This document shows, piece after piece, positions 11,401 to 23,207 of a stretch of 64,000 nt of DNA (positions within the stretch are counted from its first letter, which is position 1; each line of letters starts with the position of its first letter). The position numbers were made by a program, and so were the translations under genes. The stretch comes from Ochotona curzoniae (Eukaryota; Chordata; Mammalia; Lagomorpha; Ochotonidae): assembly GCF_017591425.1 (NCBI RefSeq), contig NW_024466599.1:23598001-23662000 (forward strand). Direction: 5' to 3'. A model generated the notes under the pieces. That model made no database searches. It had not been told where the DNA came from and was given only the letters and a program-made list of their open reading frames with translations.

Positions 11401-12887
11401 GTAGCTATTTCAACAAAATAGAAATTGGTCAGAGAGAGAGAGATCATTACATTTTGCTTTATGTATAACTCCTCATTATTCAACGTACCGCAATGCACAT
11501 GCATGGCTTTTTAAATTTACATAAAAACATAGAGGTCTCCTGGTGTCTAATTTTGTAGCACAAGATTGTTCTTCAGTGTGATACCTTGATTATCGTGTCT
11601 GTGAGGGCATACATCTAGAAACAGTTGATAGGAATTCGGTATGCACGCCTCCCTGCCCAGGCTGGTGTGCTGTGTTGGTGTTTCACACTTCCTTGCACTG
11701 ATTTGTCACTAGCAGGTGTGGGTCTCCACCAGCTGAGAAGGCTTGCTGAGCTTTGCAGCTCCTGTGTCCACCTGAAGGAAACAACATCCAGCGTTCAGAT
11801 CTCATTCTTCTCCACTTGATCCTCAGTTTGAAAGGTTTTACACCATAAGTGACCAGCAGCCTGTCAGAAATGAGTGGCAGCCACGGGCATGCGCAAGCAA
11901 TGAGAACAGCCCTTATTTAATGAAAGCATGAAGGACAACTGAAAAATGTCCTCCCATTTTCAAACAATGTGCTTCTGAAAGAATGTTCTTACTGCTATGA
12001 TCTACAAATGAACAAAACAAGAACAACAGTGCAAAAACCCTCCTGTTTTAACCGTCTTAGAACCTCCTTTCTCAACGGCTCCCTGCCCTGCTTGATGCCC
12101 ATGTACTCTCCCATCAGGTCATCTATGGTGATGGCAGCCAAAAGGCTAAGCATCTACGGAGTAAACAGATTTGGGGGCTAGTTAATGAAGGTATAACAGG
12201 GAAGGGTACTTTTGCAAAGGATGCGGACATAGAGGAATGAGGTAAAGAACCCAGGACTTATAGATTTGTAACTTAGAGGCTGTAATAGTTGGATGAAAAT
12301 TTGAGAAGTAGTTTTGCATTTACACTGAAAGGCAGGACTTGCCATTAGCTAACTGAGATGGATAAACTTGTAATTAACATGCAAACCAAAAGCATTTAAC
12401 TGGAACATTATCATTGCCTAGAATTACACACACTTTTGCGCTGATGGACTTAGTAGCATGTTGACAGGGCCGTATTATAATGATTACCACGGTGTCTAAA
12501 TTCATTCAGAAAGTGTGTACTGAGGATCACCTTGCAGCTAAGGCCAGTGGGCTGTGGTATGAACCCAGGACAGCTGAGCAGATGAGAGGGAGCCCAGAAT
12601 CATGACTGTACTAAGGGTGTCCTTTATAACAATACACCATGGTTATTTCTTATGGATGTGATGCAAAGCAGCGGAGGCCTAAAGTTATCAGGCATGAACA
12701 AGAAGATTTGGGGCAGCCTAGCTGCACTTTTCCAGTGATTCTTATGATGGCACAACCTTGTTCTTACCTCATGTTTTTAGCTTTTACACATTTCAGGAGA
12801 AAAAAAGAAAAGGCAATTAACTATGTACTTTGCCTCACTTGTTCCTGAGTCTCCTTCGTATTTTGTACTTTGAAAGATGATGGTGTT
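11400..12887. other. Unclassified sequence
   Basis: No exon or named repeat recognised. A modestly GC-richer patch lies at 11640-11800. Confidence 0.35.
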
Positions 12888-13208
12888 GAAGCTGGCACTG
12901 TGACATGGCAGGTTAAACCTTAATCAGTGGCGCTGGCATCCCATATGGGTGCCAGATTGAGGTCTGGCTGTTCTGCCTCTGATCCAGCTCCCTGTTAATG
13001 TGCCTGGGAAAGCAGTAAAAGATGGCCCAGGTCTTTGAGCTCCTGCACCTGCACGGGAGACCCAGAAGAAGCTCTGACTTCTAGGTTCTGATCAGCCCAG
13101 TTCTGTCTGTTGCAGCCATCTGGGGAGTGAACTAGCTGATGGAAGATCTCTCTCTGTTCCTCTCTACCTGAAACACTGTCTCTGAATAAAAAATTAATAA
13201 TTAAAAAT
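12888..13208 (+). repeat. CSINE, older type
   Basis: Sense copy: 'gctggcactgtgacatggcaggttaaacc' head, 'ggtgccagattgaggtctggctg', 'ggggagtgaactagctgatgg', A-rich tail. Confidence 0.88.
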
Positions 13209-13815
13209 ACACAACATTGTGCCAACACTTGTCTATAAAGGAAGCGATACATCTGGAAATTGCCCGTTTGTTCTTGGCACACCAAATGATTCTTATAAAC
13301 CTTCACAGGGACAGCCTGTGGAATCTTCTTTCAAGAACTGAAGGATTCCATCAGTAGCAGTTGCGTTTTAAAGGATCTAGATTCAGATTAGCTTCACTAC
13401 TAGTTTGTGATTTGAAGGGAAGAAATCCACAAAAATGAATGAAAGTTGCTATAAAATCAGAGTTTTGATATAAAAGTACTGGGGGGGGGGCTTCATTTGT
13501 TGATATATGCTTTCTTAGAGTTATAAGCCAGTTTAGACTATCCTAAAACCTGCCAGGTTCAGTAAAATTATGCTTCAACACTATAAACTGATAAATACTA
13601 AAATGAAAATAGACACGAGACAGCTGAATACTACTCTATAGCCGTTTCAAGGTGTATAGAAGCAGGTTGTATATAAACTAAAATTGAAATGTCAATGAAG
13701 CAGTCACAGGATGTGGTTAAGAACTTGCATTTTTTTAACATATTGGTTACTCAATACCATGTCAAATAATTCCATAATGTTGTAAATGGTTGTTGATGTT
13801 ATGTTGTGGCTTTTA
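13209..13815. other. Unclassified sequence
   Basis: AT-rich with a G10 run at about 13483-13492. No gene seen. Confidence 0.35.
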
Positions 13816-14088
13816 ATTGTTCAGGATGATATTCTGCCAGCTCTGCCTTCAGACCAGAGATGGTCTCGCCAAGAAACCATTGACTTTATCTGGACAATAA
13901 GATGCTGGACTCTGTGCTTGGTATATGCTTGCAATGAAAGAATCTTGACTAAATTTGAACTGTAACACTGCACCAAATTGGAGGAATCCACCATGGGGGG
14001 AAGGTTTAGGGAGGGGTTGGGGGAATCCCAGAACCTATAACACTGTGTCACATAATGCAATGTAATTAACATAAAATAAATAGAAAGT
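13816..14088 (+). mobile_element. 5'-truncated L1, 3'UTR end
   Basis: Contains the G-rich block 'ggggggaaggtttagggaggggttggggg' typical of L1 3'UTRs, then 'aatcccagaacctataacactgtgtcacataatgcaatgtaattaa' and a short A-rich end. Non-coding. Confidence 0.6.
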
Positions 14089-14292
14089 ATTGGGCGAAGG
14101 TCATCATTTAAGTAAATTTGGTGATCCAAGTGTCTTGTGACATGAATGCTAACTTTTCCTTCTGAAGGTTTATTGAGCTTCTACTTTAAGAGGATGATTA
14201 CGTGGAAAGACCATTTGTTCAGAAAAATGCTATTGTAAAGTTAAATTTAGTGAAGCAAATTCAACAAGTGCAGTTATACTAATGGTAATATT

Positions 14293-14626
14293 GTTTTAAA
14301 ATGTTTATTAATTATTTTATTTGAAAGAGTAACAGAGAGAGAGGGAGAGACAGGGATAGGAGAGAAAGATCTTCCATCTGCTGATTCACTCCCCAAATGG
14401 ACACACCAGCTGGAGCTGGGATGGCTCAAAGCTGGGAACCAGGGGCTTCTCCTGGGTCTCCCACGTGGATGCAGGGGCCCAAGGATTTGAGCCATCCTCT
14501 GCTGCTTTCCTAGACCATAAGCAGCAAGCCGGATCACAAGTGAAGCAGCCAGCACTAGAACCCATGCCCATATGGGATGCTGACACTGTAGGTAGAGGAT
14601 GAGCGGGATACACCACTGGACCAGCT
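14293..14626 (-). repeat. CSINE
   Basis: Antisense; 'tttattaattattttatttgaaagagt' tail side, GA-rich microsatellite-like tract at 14333-14370, ends 'caccactggaccagc'. Confidence 0.9.
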
Positions 14627-14642
14627 TTTAAGAGTAATATGT

Positions 14643-14940
14643 TTTTTTAAAGTATCTGTTTATTTGTTTGCAAAGCAGAGTTACAGACTGAGGGAGAGAC
14701 TAAGAGATATCTTCTATCTGCTGATTCATTCCCTAGATGGCTGCAATAGCCAAAGGCTGGCCTCAGCCAAAGCCAGGAGGTAGGAACTTTATATGGGTGG
14801 CAAGACCCAAGCATCTTGGACTACCATCCAAGACACATCATCAGAGAGCAGGATTGGAAATATGGCTCAGCGACTCAAACCACATGGGACGCCAGAATGG
14901 CAGGTGACAGCTTAAGTTGCTGTGCCATCATGTCAGTCCC
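14643..14940 (-). repeat. CSINE, older
   Basis: Antisense, directly next to the previous copy; 'ttcattccctagatggctgcaatagcc' and terminal 'gtgccatcatgtcagtccc'. Confidence 0.85.
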
Positions 14941-15430
14941 TGATGGTAATATGTGGTTTTAAAAAGAAATGAATCAATACAAAAATAAAGAAAAGCAAGA
15001 GAACTGAAAGGAGAGGCCTGTTTTTAATCTTGACCAACTTGGAAATTTGGAAGTCTCTCAAGTGTTGTTAAGAAGTGGGCCATGCAGGCTGGGATGTCAA
15101 GATTTCTTCTGCAGGGCCTCCCTTAGTAGACAGTGTCTTCCTCCTTCTGTTTTATACAACCTGTCTCCACTTCATGGATTGTGTGCCACAGTTTCCATTG
15201 TAAACTGGTTGTTGTGAATTCAAAATGTTCTTAATCCATAATAAGTGTTTATCCATAGAAATAATGCTAGACATGCCTTTCAGTCTATTATATGCCACTC
15301 CACAACCACTTAGCACTGACTGAAATGGCAAAATTGCAATAGTTAATAGTAGCAAACTGCTGTTGTGTTGCCAATAAATAGACCCAAGATGAAATACAGC
15401 TGACTTAGCAGGTTTGGTTGGGGAAGGGTA
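14941..15430. other. Unclassified sequence
   Basis: No gene or named repeat recognised. Confidence 0.35.
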
Positions 15431-15432
15431 AG

Positions 15433-15876
15433 TGTACTAGTCAGCTTTTTGTCACTGTAATTATAATGTCTCAGAGGAGCTTCTTAGGAAGAAGGTTTAT
15501 TTTGGCTTACTGTTTTGGAGGTTCAAAAAGGAGGTGGCTTAATTATTGTGGCATCTGATGAATGTGATGGATGGTAGAACACAGGCAAGGGAGGATTGCC
15601 TGGGCAGACAGGAGCAGAGAGAAGTGGGTGGTGCTCGGCTTATCTAACCTTCCACCAAGCATTGCAGTCCAAGCACAGTGACCCACAGATATCCCACTGG
15701 GTCTACCTCCTGGAACTCATGGTTGCATCACGTCTCCATCCTTAATGTGTTAACCATTAATATTAATCAATTAAACATTAGTATAAGACTTTGGGGACCA
15801 AGCTCACAGTCTTGAGCCTTAGTGATGAACCTTTGGGGGACACCCAAACTATTATCCAAACCATAATAATCAATAA
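15433..15876 (-). mobile_element. MaLR-type solo LTR, antisense
   Basis: Starts 'gtactagtcagctttttgtcactgtaa' and ends 'tttgggggacacccaaactattatccaaaccataa', the complement of the conserved ends of mammalian MaLR LTRs. About 440 bp fits a solo LTR. No coding capacity. Confidence 0.75.
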
Positions 15877-15914
15877 GCTCATGAAAACATTTAAGGTTAT
15901 TGAGTCATTCAGGA

Positions 15915-16100
15915 AGCAAATGTGAAGGGTTTGGCATCAGAGAGAACTGAGTCCACTTCTCCCTGTCTCTTTCGCTGCTTACTAGTTCCAGGAAGACTGG
16001 TTAGCTTCACTAAAGGTCATCTGGGGATAAGAGGATTTCCTTAGAGTACTCTTGTGAGAATTAAGTGAATGTTTTACACAAATGTTGGCTTGTTATATAT
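15915..16100 (+). repeat. MIR
   Basis: 'ggcatcagagagaactgagtccacttctccctg...gctgcttactag...ggttagcttcacta...gtgagaattaagtgaatg' follows the MIR consensus in sense. Confidence 0.65.
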
Positions 16101-16205
16101 TAATAAAAATATATTATTACAATATGTTAACATACATAGTAACTAATAATTATTATTTAAATATGGCTTTGTGCAAGGGCATAGGAATTAAGACTTTTTG
16201 TTCTG

Positions 16206-16535
16206 AGCTGGCATTGTGGCATAGCAGCATGCATGGCTGACTGTGGGGCTCACGTTCCTTGTGCATGTCACTTTGAGTCCTGGCTATTCCACTTCCAATC
16301 CAGCTCCCAATTCAGCTCCCCTGCTGAAGTGCTTGGCTGGGCATCCAGAGATGGCTATAGTGCTTGTCGCCTATTCTCATGTGGGAGACAGAGGAGAAGC
16401 ACGTAGCTTCAGCCTGGTCAAGCATCGGCCATTGCAGACATTTGGGGAGTGAAGCAGTGGATGGAGGATCTCTGTCTTTGTCTCCTCCTCTCTGTAGAAC
16501 TCTGCCTTTGAAATAAATACATCTTTCAAGGAAAC
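16206..16535 (+). repeat. CSINE, older type
   Basis: Sense copy: 'gagctggcattgtggcatagcag', 'tttggggagtgaagcagtggatgg', tail 'aaataaatacatcttt'. The body is partly rearranged. Confidence 0.85.
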
Positions 16536-17254
16536 TGTGATTCTTTTAAGGACTCTTAGTACTTTGTTTTTAATGGCATGTAGCCTATACAACTTTTATC
16601 ATTGACTGTGACTATGTGTTCTCTTTGGCTCACACATGGTTCCAAGGGAAGAAAGGGGGAAACATAAGATAGACATAATGTCCTAGGACACTTACAGGAA
16701 CATTGGAAGAAAAAAAAAGCATCAGAGGAAATATCGATGAAGTATATGAGTACACATAGAAGCTTGCCTGAAAGCAAGGGAAGGTACAGGTGGCTTGAGA
16801 CATGATGTGTGCTGTTATCTCAAGTTGGCCTGCAGGTGGTGTGTCACCCACTTACATTCTCTTGTATTTGACCCAAGGCAGATGAATGACAACTTCAGGA
16901 GGGAAATGATAACAAGAGAGATTGTGCTACCTGATTGTATAGGGAATGCGGATAGCTGAGAATTTCTGCCCAAACTAGCACAAAAGGTTCAAAACTCAGT
17001 TGGATGTCTTTGAGAAACTGAATCCAAGATGCTTGATTGAGTCCAGGTTTCCCTCTTCTTCCTGAATTCCCTGATCCTGATGTTTCCACCACTTTTATGT
17101 AACTCAGTGTCAAATGCTGGGTCTAAGTCTAACAAAGGGATACTGAGGAAGATGTTTCTGGCGTTGCCAAGGGATGGAGAACTCCTTGGTTTTTGTTCTT
17201 GGTCCTATCTTCCAGATCTCTTTTTATATCAATCATTTTTCTCCATTTGTGTGA
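16536..17254. other. Unclassified sequence
   Basis: No gene or named repeat recognised. Open frames here lack protein-like character. Confidence 0.35.
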
Positions 17255-17525
17255 TATAGCAGGCTGAGCATAGATTCAAGTCCTGGTTACCCCATTTCCA
17301 ATCCAATTTCTAGTTAATGTACCTGGAAAGGCAGTGGAAAATGGCCCAAATGCTTGATTCCCTGTCACCCATGGGGAGACCCTGGCGGAGCCCCTGGTTT
17401 TCCTGGCCCCTGTCTGGTGTTGTGGCCCCTTTGGAAAATGAGCCATTAATGAAAGATTGCTCTCTCTCTCTCCCTCTCTCTCTTTACCTTTCTCTCCCTT
17501 TCAAATAAGTGAACATTTTTAGAAG
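17255..17525 (+). repeat. CSINE, older, 5'-shortened
   Basis: Sense; 'agattcaagtcctggttaccccatttccaatcc', CT repeat at 17459-17505 and 'tttcaaataagtgaac' tail. Confidence 0.85.
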
Positions 17526-17869
17526 ATCTCATTTTAAAATGAACAGCTAATATATAGTTCCCTTAGGAACAGAAAAACACTGATAAGGCATAAAAAAGAG
17601 GGGGAGATGGAAGCCAATGTCCTGAAGATCACTCCATTATAACGATGATGTATGATGTTCCAGACTTTTTTCTATGAAAATCTTCAGACATTTTCTTAGA
17701 AGAATGGGCTTGCAATGAACAAACTCCTGTACAATCTTTTCACTTAATTTCTGTTGTATTTTTTAATGTTAACACTACCCTTCAAGAATATGTAATGATT
17801 GCAAAGTGTCACATTTTATGAATGCATTATGATTTATTCAAATTTTTTTGGCACAGAGATTGTCTCTAA

Positions 17870-18218
17870 TTACTTTTTAAAAGATTTGTTTATTTATTCA
17901 TTGGATTACTTGAAAGGCAAAATGCTGGAGAACGCAAGAGAGACAAAAGGAAGAATGATATCTTTCATTTCCTAGTTCACTTTCCAAATGCCCTTAATAG
18001 CCAAGGCTGTATAAGGTTGAAGCCAGGAGCCCAGAATTCCATCTGGGTTTCTGATGAGATTGGCATGGATTCAAACATTTGAACATCATCTGCTGTCTCC
18101 CAGAATGCATTAGCAGAAAGTTTAGATAGGAAATAAAGTAGCTGGGACTTGAACTAGCAACTGTGACATGAAAGGCAGACATCCCAAGCTGTGGTTTAAC
18201 CTGCCATGCTGCAGTCTA
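17870..18218 (-). repeat. CSINE, older
   Basis: Antisense; 'aaaagatttgtttatttattcattgg' tail side, ends 'ggtttaacctgccatgctgcagt'. Confidence 0.85.
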
Positions 18219-18224
18219 CTCTTG

Positions 18225-19044
18225 TGATTCTTCATTTTTCTTGCCTGGTTGCAATGCTTCCAATATTTATAACAGTATAAGTGATGGTAATGACAAGCGT
18301 TCTTTTCCTGTTTCTGATTTTAATGTTAATAACGTCAGTATTTCACTATTAAATGTGATATCTGTGTTTGAGATTAAATCATTTCGATCATGTTAAGAAG
18401 ATACTCTCGAATCCCATCTTACTGATTAAAAAATGGTGTTGAATTTTATCCATGATTTCTCAAGATTATCTCTTGTAGTAACCCAAAAATTCATTGACGT
18501 AGTTATATCTTAATTATGCTAATAAATTCCTTAATCCGTAGTCTACAACTTTATGGTAAAACTATATTTATATCTGAGGTTTGTCTGTGGTTTTCATTAT
18601 TTTGCTTTATCTGTGCCTTTTTAAAGTCAGAGGTTTTATGTCAGCTTCTGTTACTTTTGAATTTACATATTTTGTGTAGCCTGGAAATTATCGGTGGTTT
18701 GAAGCTTAGAGAGAATTTGACTGAGCAAGTAATCTGGACTAAAAACTTCTTGGAAACAATTTCTTAATGACTTTTACATTTTTCCATGGTTATTAATCTG
18801 TTGTTTTTCAATATCATCTCAGGTCATTTTGCCTCTAAATAGTGTTTTGGTTATGACCCAAAACATCTTTCTTATTCTTTTTTCCAACCAATGATTTGTT
18901 TTAAAGAAGAGCTATGAAGGGTTTTTAAAGAATTTTGCTTATTTTTACTGACATTTAAAAATTCATTTCAGGTTTCATTATTGTGTGATCACAGACTGTG
19001 TCAAGAGCAATATCTTCTGATGGGAATTTGCTTAAGACAGCTTT
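18225..19044 (-). mobile_element. L1 ORF2 fragment, antisense
   Basis: 'tggtgttgaattttatccatgatttctc' and preceding 'tcttttcctgtttctgattttaatg' match the complement of L1 reverse-transcriptase sequence. Later parts are T-rich and consistent with it. Interrupted by stops. Confidence 0.6.
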
Positions 19045-19378
19045 TTTAAAAAAAGATTTATTTATTTTTATTAGAAAGTCAGATACACAAGGAGGAGGAG
19101 AGACAGAGAGCAAGATCTTCCATCTGATGGTTCACTCCCCAAGCGGCCGCAACGACTGGAGCTGAGCCAATCTGAAGCCAGGAGCCAGGAGCTTCTTCTG
19201 GGTCTTCCACGCAGGTACAGGGTCCCAAGTCTTTGGGCTGTCCTCAACTGCTTTCCCAGGCCACAGGCAGGGAGCTGGATGGGAAGCTGTGCTGCCAGGA
19301 CTATAACTGGTGCCTGAATGGGATCCCAGTGTATGCAAGGTGAGGACTTTAACCACTATGCTATCATGCCAGGCCTGT
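19045..19378 (-). repeat. CSINE, full length
   Basis: Antisense; 'aaaaaaagatttatttatttttattag' tail side, CpG in 'aagcggccgcaacgactgg', ends 'ctatcatgccaggcctg'. Confidence 0.93.
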
Positions 19379-19399
19379 TTAAGATATTTTGATACCAAT

Positions 19400-20270
19400 T
19401 CAAGTTTTGTGAAAATTTTTAATATTTTTTATGAACAGAAGAAATAGGTCTTTCTCTTTAATATTCTAATTTATGCACCGAGTCTTGCTAGGTTTTTTCT
19501 ATACATCAGATATTGCACTGGACATTCATAGTAGGAAAATAAATGAGCAAATCAGACTCTACAAGGTTGACACAAGTTCGGTATGATATAGCCACGTAAG
19601 AACCAATTATAATGAGTAAAAAAAAAAAATTCAGTAGCAGTGAAAGCACAAAATGGAGAGGCGGTGAAGAGAGAGTGTGAAGTCCTGTCTTCTGGGAACA
19701 CAAAGTTGCCTAAGACTCCACAATGGTTCCTGAGGGGCTTTTAGTCCCAAAATGTGAAAGATAAATGGAAAACAGAGACAGGGCTTAGGGAAGCAAGCCA
19801 ACTAATTAGGATACCACCGTAGTCATTCAGCAATCCATTAGAACCAATGAGAGGTTTTAGAGAACAGGAAGGGAAGAGGGGATTTTCACAAATAAACACA
19901 AACTGAAGGGGTAGGTAGGAGAAGTCCACATATGAGGTTGAAAAAGGTAGGAGTGGAATTTTATCCAACTCACAGAAGAACATTTCAAGGAATGCTTGAT
20001 CAGTGGATCACATATAGCTGAAATGTCAAATAGAATAGACAAAAAACAGTGTCTGTTGCCCTCCGCCTCAGATGACTTGAAGAGGGCAGTTTCCTTGAAC
20101 CAGGAAGTAAGGGGAGAGGGGGCTGAAGGCAGTCCCCGAGCAGGTTGTGACTTTAACAGGATGTGAGATGTCGAGGCGAGTATTTCTGCAGAAGCTGCAC
20201 TGTACAGAGGATGAATGCATCGGGGCAGTCATTATAAGAGCAGAAGAACAGAATATAAACAAGGTGAGCA
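19400..20270. repeat. Unnamed ancient interspersed repeat-like sequence
   Basis: Purine-rich text such as 'ggaccaccgtagtcattcag', 'agaggttttagagaacagg' and 'cagatgacttgaagagggcagtttcc' resembles a common old mammalian repeat that I cannot name with certainty. Confidence 0.3.
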
Positions 20271-21164
20271 TGTTTAGATGGTGAGACGAGCTGCTTGGGA
20301 GGGAGGCCTGAACAAGCCACACACTAGCAGAAGCGGGAGGAAGGCTTCCGACAGCAGCAGACCCCTCTCCTGGAGGTGGAGAAGATGGCTGGTCCCCACA
20401 GGTAGCTTAGGCACATACACAAAGGTGAGATCTCCCCCATTTCTTCGCAGGACACGAAGATGTCATTGTAGAACCTTCAGACATCTTCCCAGACTGAGGA
20501 GCCCAGGGTCTCCACACAGGTGCTTTGCTCCATGGGTGTGGCCCAGGATCCACTCCTTCCTGCCAGATCAATAGAACTTGAATGAAATCACTGCACTGGA
20601 CTGTCGGTTTCTCTGTTGGTCATTAAATCTCTCTCACCCATTTAGTGATAACTGGAAATCAGAGTCTTGTTGGGAAACTAAATATTAAGCTTTATTTACT
20701 GAGTCAAAGGGAGGATTTCAAGCAGGAAACCACCAGTTGCTCTGAGCTGGTTGTTCCATGTGACTGAGTTTGCCTCCAGGTTTTATTCTTTTCTGACAGT
20801 GTGAGTAGGTGCCTTGACTCAAGTTTAACAATAGAGAACAACATGTGTTTGTCATTCACATTAAAAAGGTAAGAACACCTCCTTGAAAATGGCAGGATAC
20901 CTGGCATTGCTCAACAGACTTGATTATTAATAAGGGAAATATGTTATATTTCCACATGAATTCCTGGTGCTGCTCTGTGGCAAGCAGTAGGGTGGTTAAT
21001 TACTCTTCCCCCAAGGACCTATGACACATAAAATCCATTGCTTCTGAAGGCACAGTAGGTGCCTCCTTGCCCATACCTAATGTGTTTTTGGTCACAGTTG
21101 AGATTTGTTGAAAGGTCCTGTCATCCAGGAACCTACTGCAAGGGGCACCTTTACTTTTTTAAAA
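20271..21164. other. Unclassified sequence
   Basis: 20280-20580 is GC-richer and an open frame runs through it, but it is low in protein-like features. 'cattaaatctctctcaccc' near 20622 looks like an LTR or poly-A-signal region. No confident call. Confidence 0.3.
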
Positions 21165-21488
21165 GACTAAGTTTTTTTTTTTTTTATCTGAAAGGCATAT
21201 TTACAGAGATAGGAAGAGAAATAGAGAGGAGATATTTCATTTACTAGTTCACTCCCAAAATGGCCCCAATGGCTTGAGCTTGGGCCAGTCCAAAGCCAGG
21301 AGCCTTAAGCTTCTTTTGGATCTTGTTCATGGGTGCAGGGTCCCAAAGACTTGGGCCATATTCTGCTGCTTTCCCAGGCACATTAGTAGGGAGCTGGATT
21401 GGAACTGGGGTAGCCAGGGCTTGAACTGATGCCCATACGGGATGCTTGCTCTGTAGCCTGAGGATTAACCTACTACACCACAGTATTG
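21165..21488 (-). repeat. CSINE
   Basis: Antisense; T15 tract at 21172-21186, 'ctgaaaggcatatttacagagatagg', 'ggtgcagggtcccaaagac'. Confidence 0.88.
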
Positions 21489-22739
21489 ATTTCTGCAAGG
21501 CATCTTTATAGTACTGACAGCATCCCAGCTGGCTTAGGCCTCTGTAGGATTTAAGTTCACAGTGGCATGAAATGGGATTACCACTTAATGCAAATCAGAT
21601 GCCTACAGCCCACACACTGGAAATAAGTCAAAATATTATTTCAGATCCTCAATAGGCCTCTTTCTAATGGAAGATGGTCACAGCAACACATAAGCAAAAG
21701 TGCCTGTGCAGGTGACACATCGTTCAGTGAATTGCTTTTGGCTATATGAGGTTTATTTCAACCACTAGCTTCAGACTGTAAGAAAGGGCTGTGTTGATAC
21801 TTACATGATTTCCCTCCATTTTTCCATTTGCATTTTAGGCTCTCACAAATTGGTAGTAAATTAGTACCCTGAAAATGTGACAAGTCTGAACTTTTCTTCT
21901 GTCCTTCCTTTTTTTTTTCCTTTCTTTCAACTTTATTATTCTGGATAGCAATTCACTTTCTGTATGGAGAGAAAGTTGCAATTTAATTATTCTGTAAATA
22001 ACAATGAGATAAAGTCCAGACAAGAAAGATTTTCCATGTAAGCCCCTACACTAGATTAGATTTCACTATGAAAAGTCAAAGTTGGCAGTCTAATGTTTCA
22101 GAAATCCCCGAGGGGGAGAGAGGGATTTTAACCATCTTTTTGGATATTCACTTAGCCAAATAATCCTAAAGGTCAGCCTCAGGTATTGCTTTTGGGAAAT
22201 GCTATCCAAAGTAAAGCTTGGAGGGCTTTACTTGGGAAAGCAAGATATAAAGGGGTGCCCTGAGGTTCTAAAGTCAGCTCAGGGTGGTCTCCCACTTTTG
22301 TGAGCAGTGAAGAAACGGTAGATTGGTAAAAAGAAATGGTAACTTCTCAGCACACCCAAGAAGGCAGCCGCACCTCAGTCAGGTGTTCAGGAAATTCACT
22401 GATAATCCCAACTGTTCTGTTCTGACTTCAACACCAGCTAACAGACAACTGAGCCAATTTGGTCCACAGCTACCCAGAAGCACTTCCATTTTCTCTTTAG
22501 ATAAAAGTGCATTTGCTCTTCCTCATTAACTCCTCACATACTGGCTGCTCAGCATCACTGGGCACAGCCAGCCCTGCCCTTGGAAGTCAACATGGAGCAC
22601 TCCTAGATGGTTAGTGAGGCTCTGCCTTCCACAGGATAGTCGGAGCCTGGGATGCTGAGAAAATGAAAGTATGCAGGCTGAAGTGCCGCAGGGCCACCTG
22701 AGAGGCCACCTGTGGTGAGAGCCCATGCTTCCCTTTATT
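21489..22739. other. Unclassified, largely repeat-free
   Basis: No gene seen. Continues rightwards into the candidate promoter block. Confidence 0.35.
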
Positions 22740-23157
22740 TCTAGCTGTAAGAGCTGGGGGGAGATCTGAGTGCAATGAGTGAGGGTAGGGCTTGTCTGCT
22801 TCCCCACCCCACACCCGTCACAATTAGCTTTCCATTTGCAGTGACCTGCCCTCCAGGGTGGCTCATCAGCTGTTGGGTGTTTGTCACAGAGAGAAAACAA
22901 ATTGTGGAATGCGCCACTCTGCATGCTAATGAAACCAACCCAGGGGGGAAGGAGAAGGTTGGGGACTGTGGGGGAAGAATGACCCTCGGTTTCTGACCTC
23001 TTGGCACTGGGAGGTATTTATCAGGAGACCCATGTGACTGGGTTAAGACATACAGTCCCAGCTTGAAGGAAACAGCTGCTGGCGGCGTGCTCGGCACTTG
23101 GCAGCTGGACAGTCAGGGCGCTGATGGGAGTGAGCCGAACCACCGCAGACCGCCCCA
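22740..23157 (+). promoter_or_regulatory. Candidate distal promoter and first non-coding exon
   Basis: A repeat-free, GC-richer block. It contains an octamer-like ATGCTAAT (22923-22930), G-rich Sp/KLF-like boxes (gggggga, ggttggggac), a weak TATA-like gtatttatc near 23013, then a CpG-containing stretch ending CCCCA|GTAAGTAA at 23157/23158, which is a perfect donor core. This is how a TATA-poor promoter plus leader exon would look, and RASGRP3 is expressed in B cells, where octamer sites are common. No homology evidence was available, so both the promoter and its assignment to RASGRP3 are inference. Confidence 0.3.
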
Positions 23158-23181
23158 GTAAGTAACTGGAGAACTTGCCTC

Positions 23182-23207
23182 TGTGTGTGTGTGTGTGTGT
23201 GTGTGTG
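23182..23207 (+). repeat. (TG)n microsatellite
   Basis: About 13 TG units immediately 3' of the candidate donor at 23158. Confidence 0.97.

Noticed and set aside
20278..20574. 98-codon arginine-rich open frame in a GC-richer patch
   Set aside because: No domain or splice support; the composition explains it.
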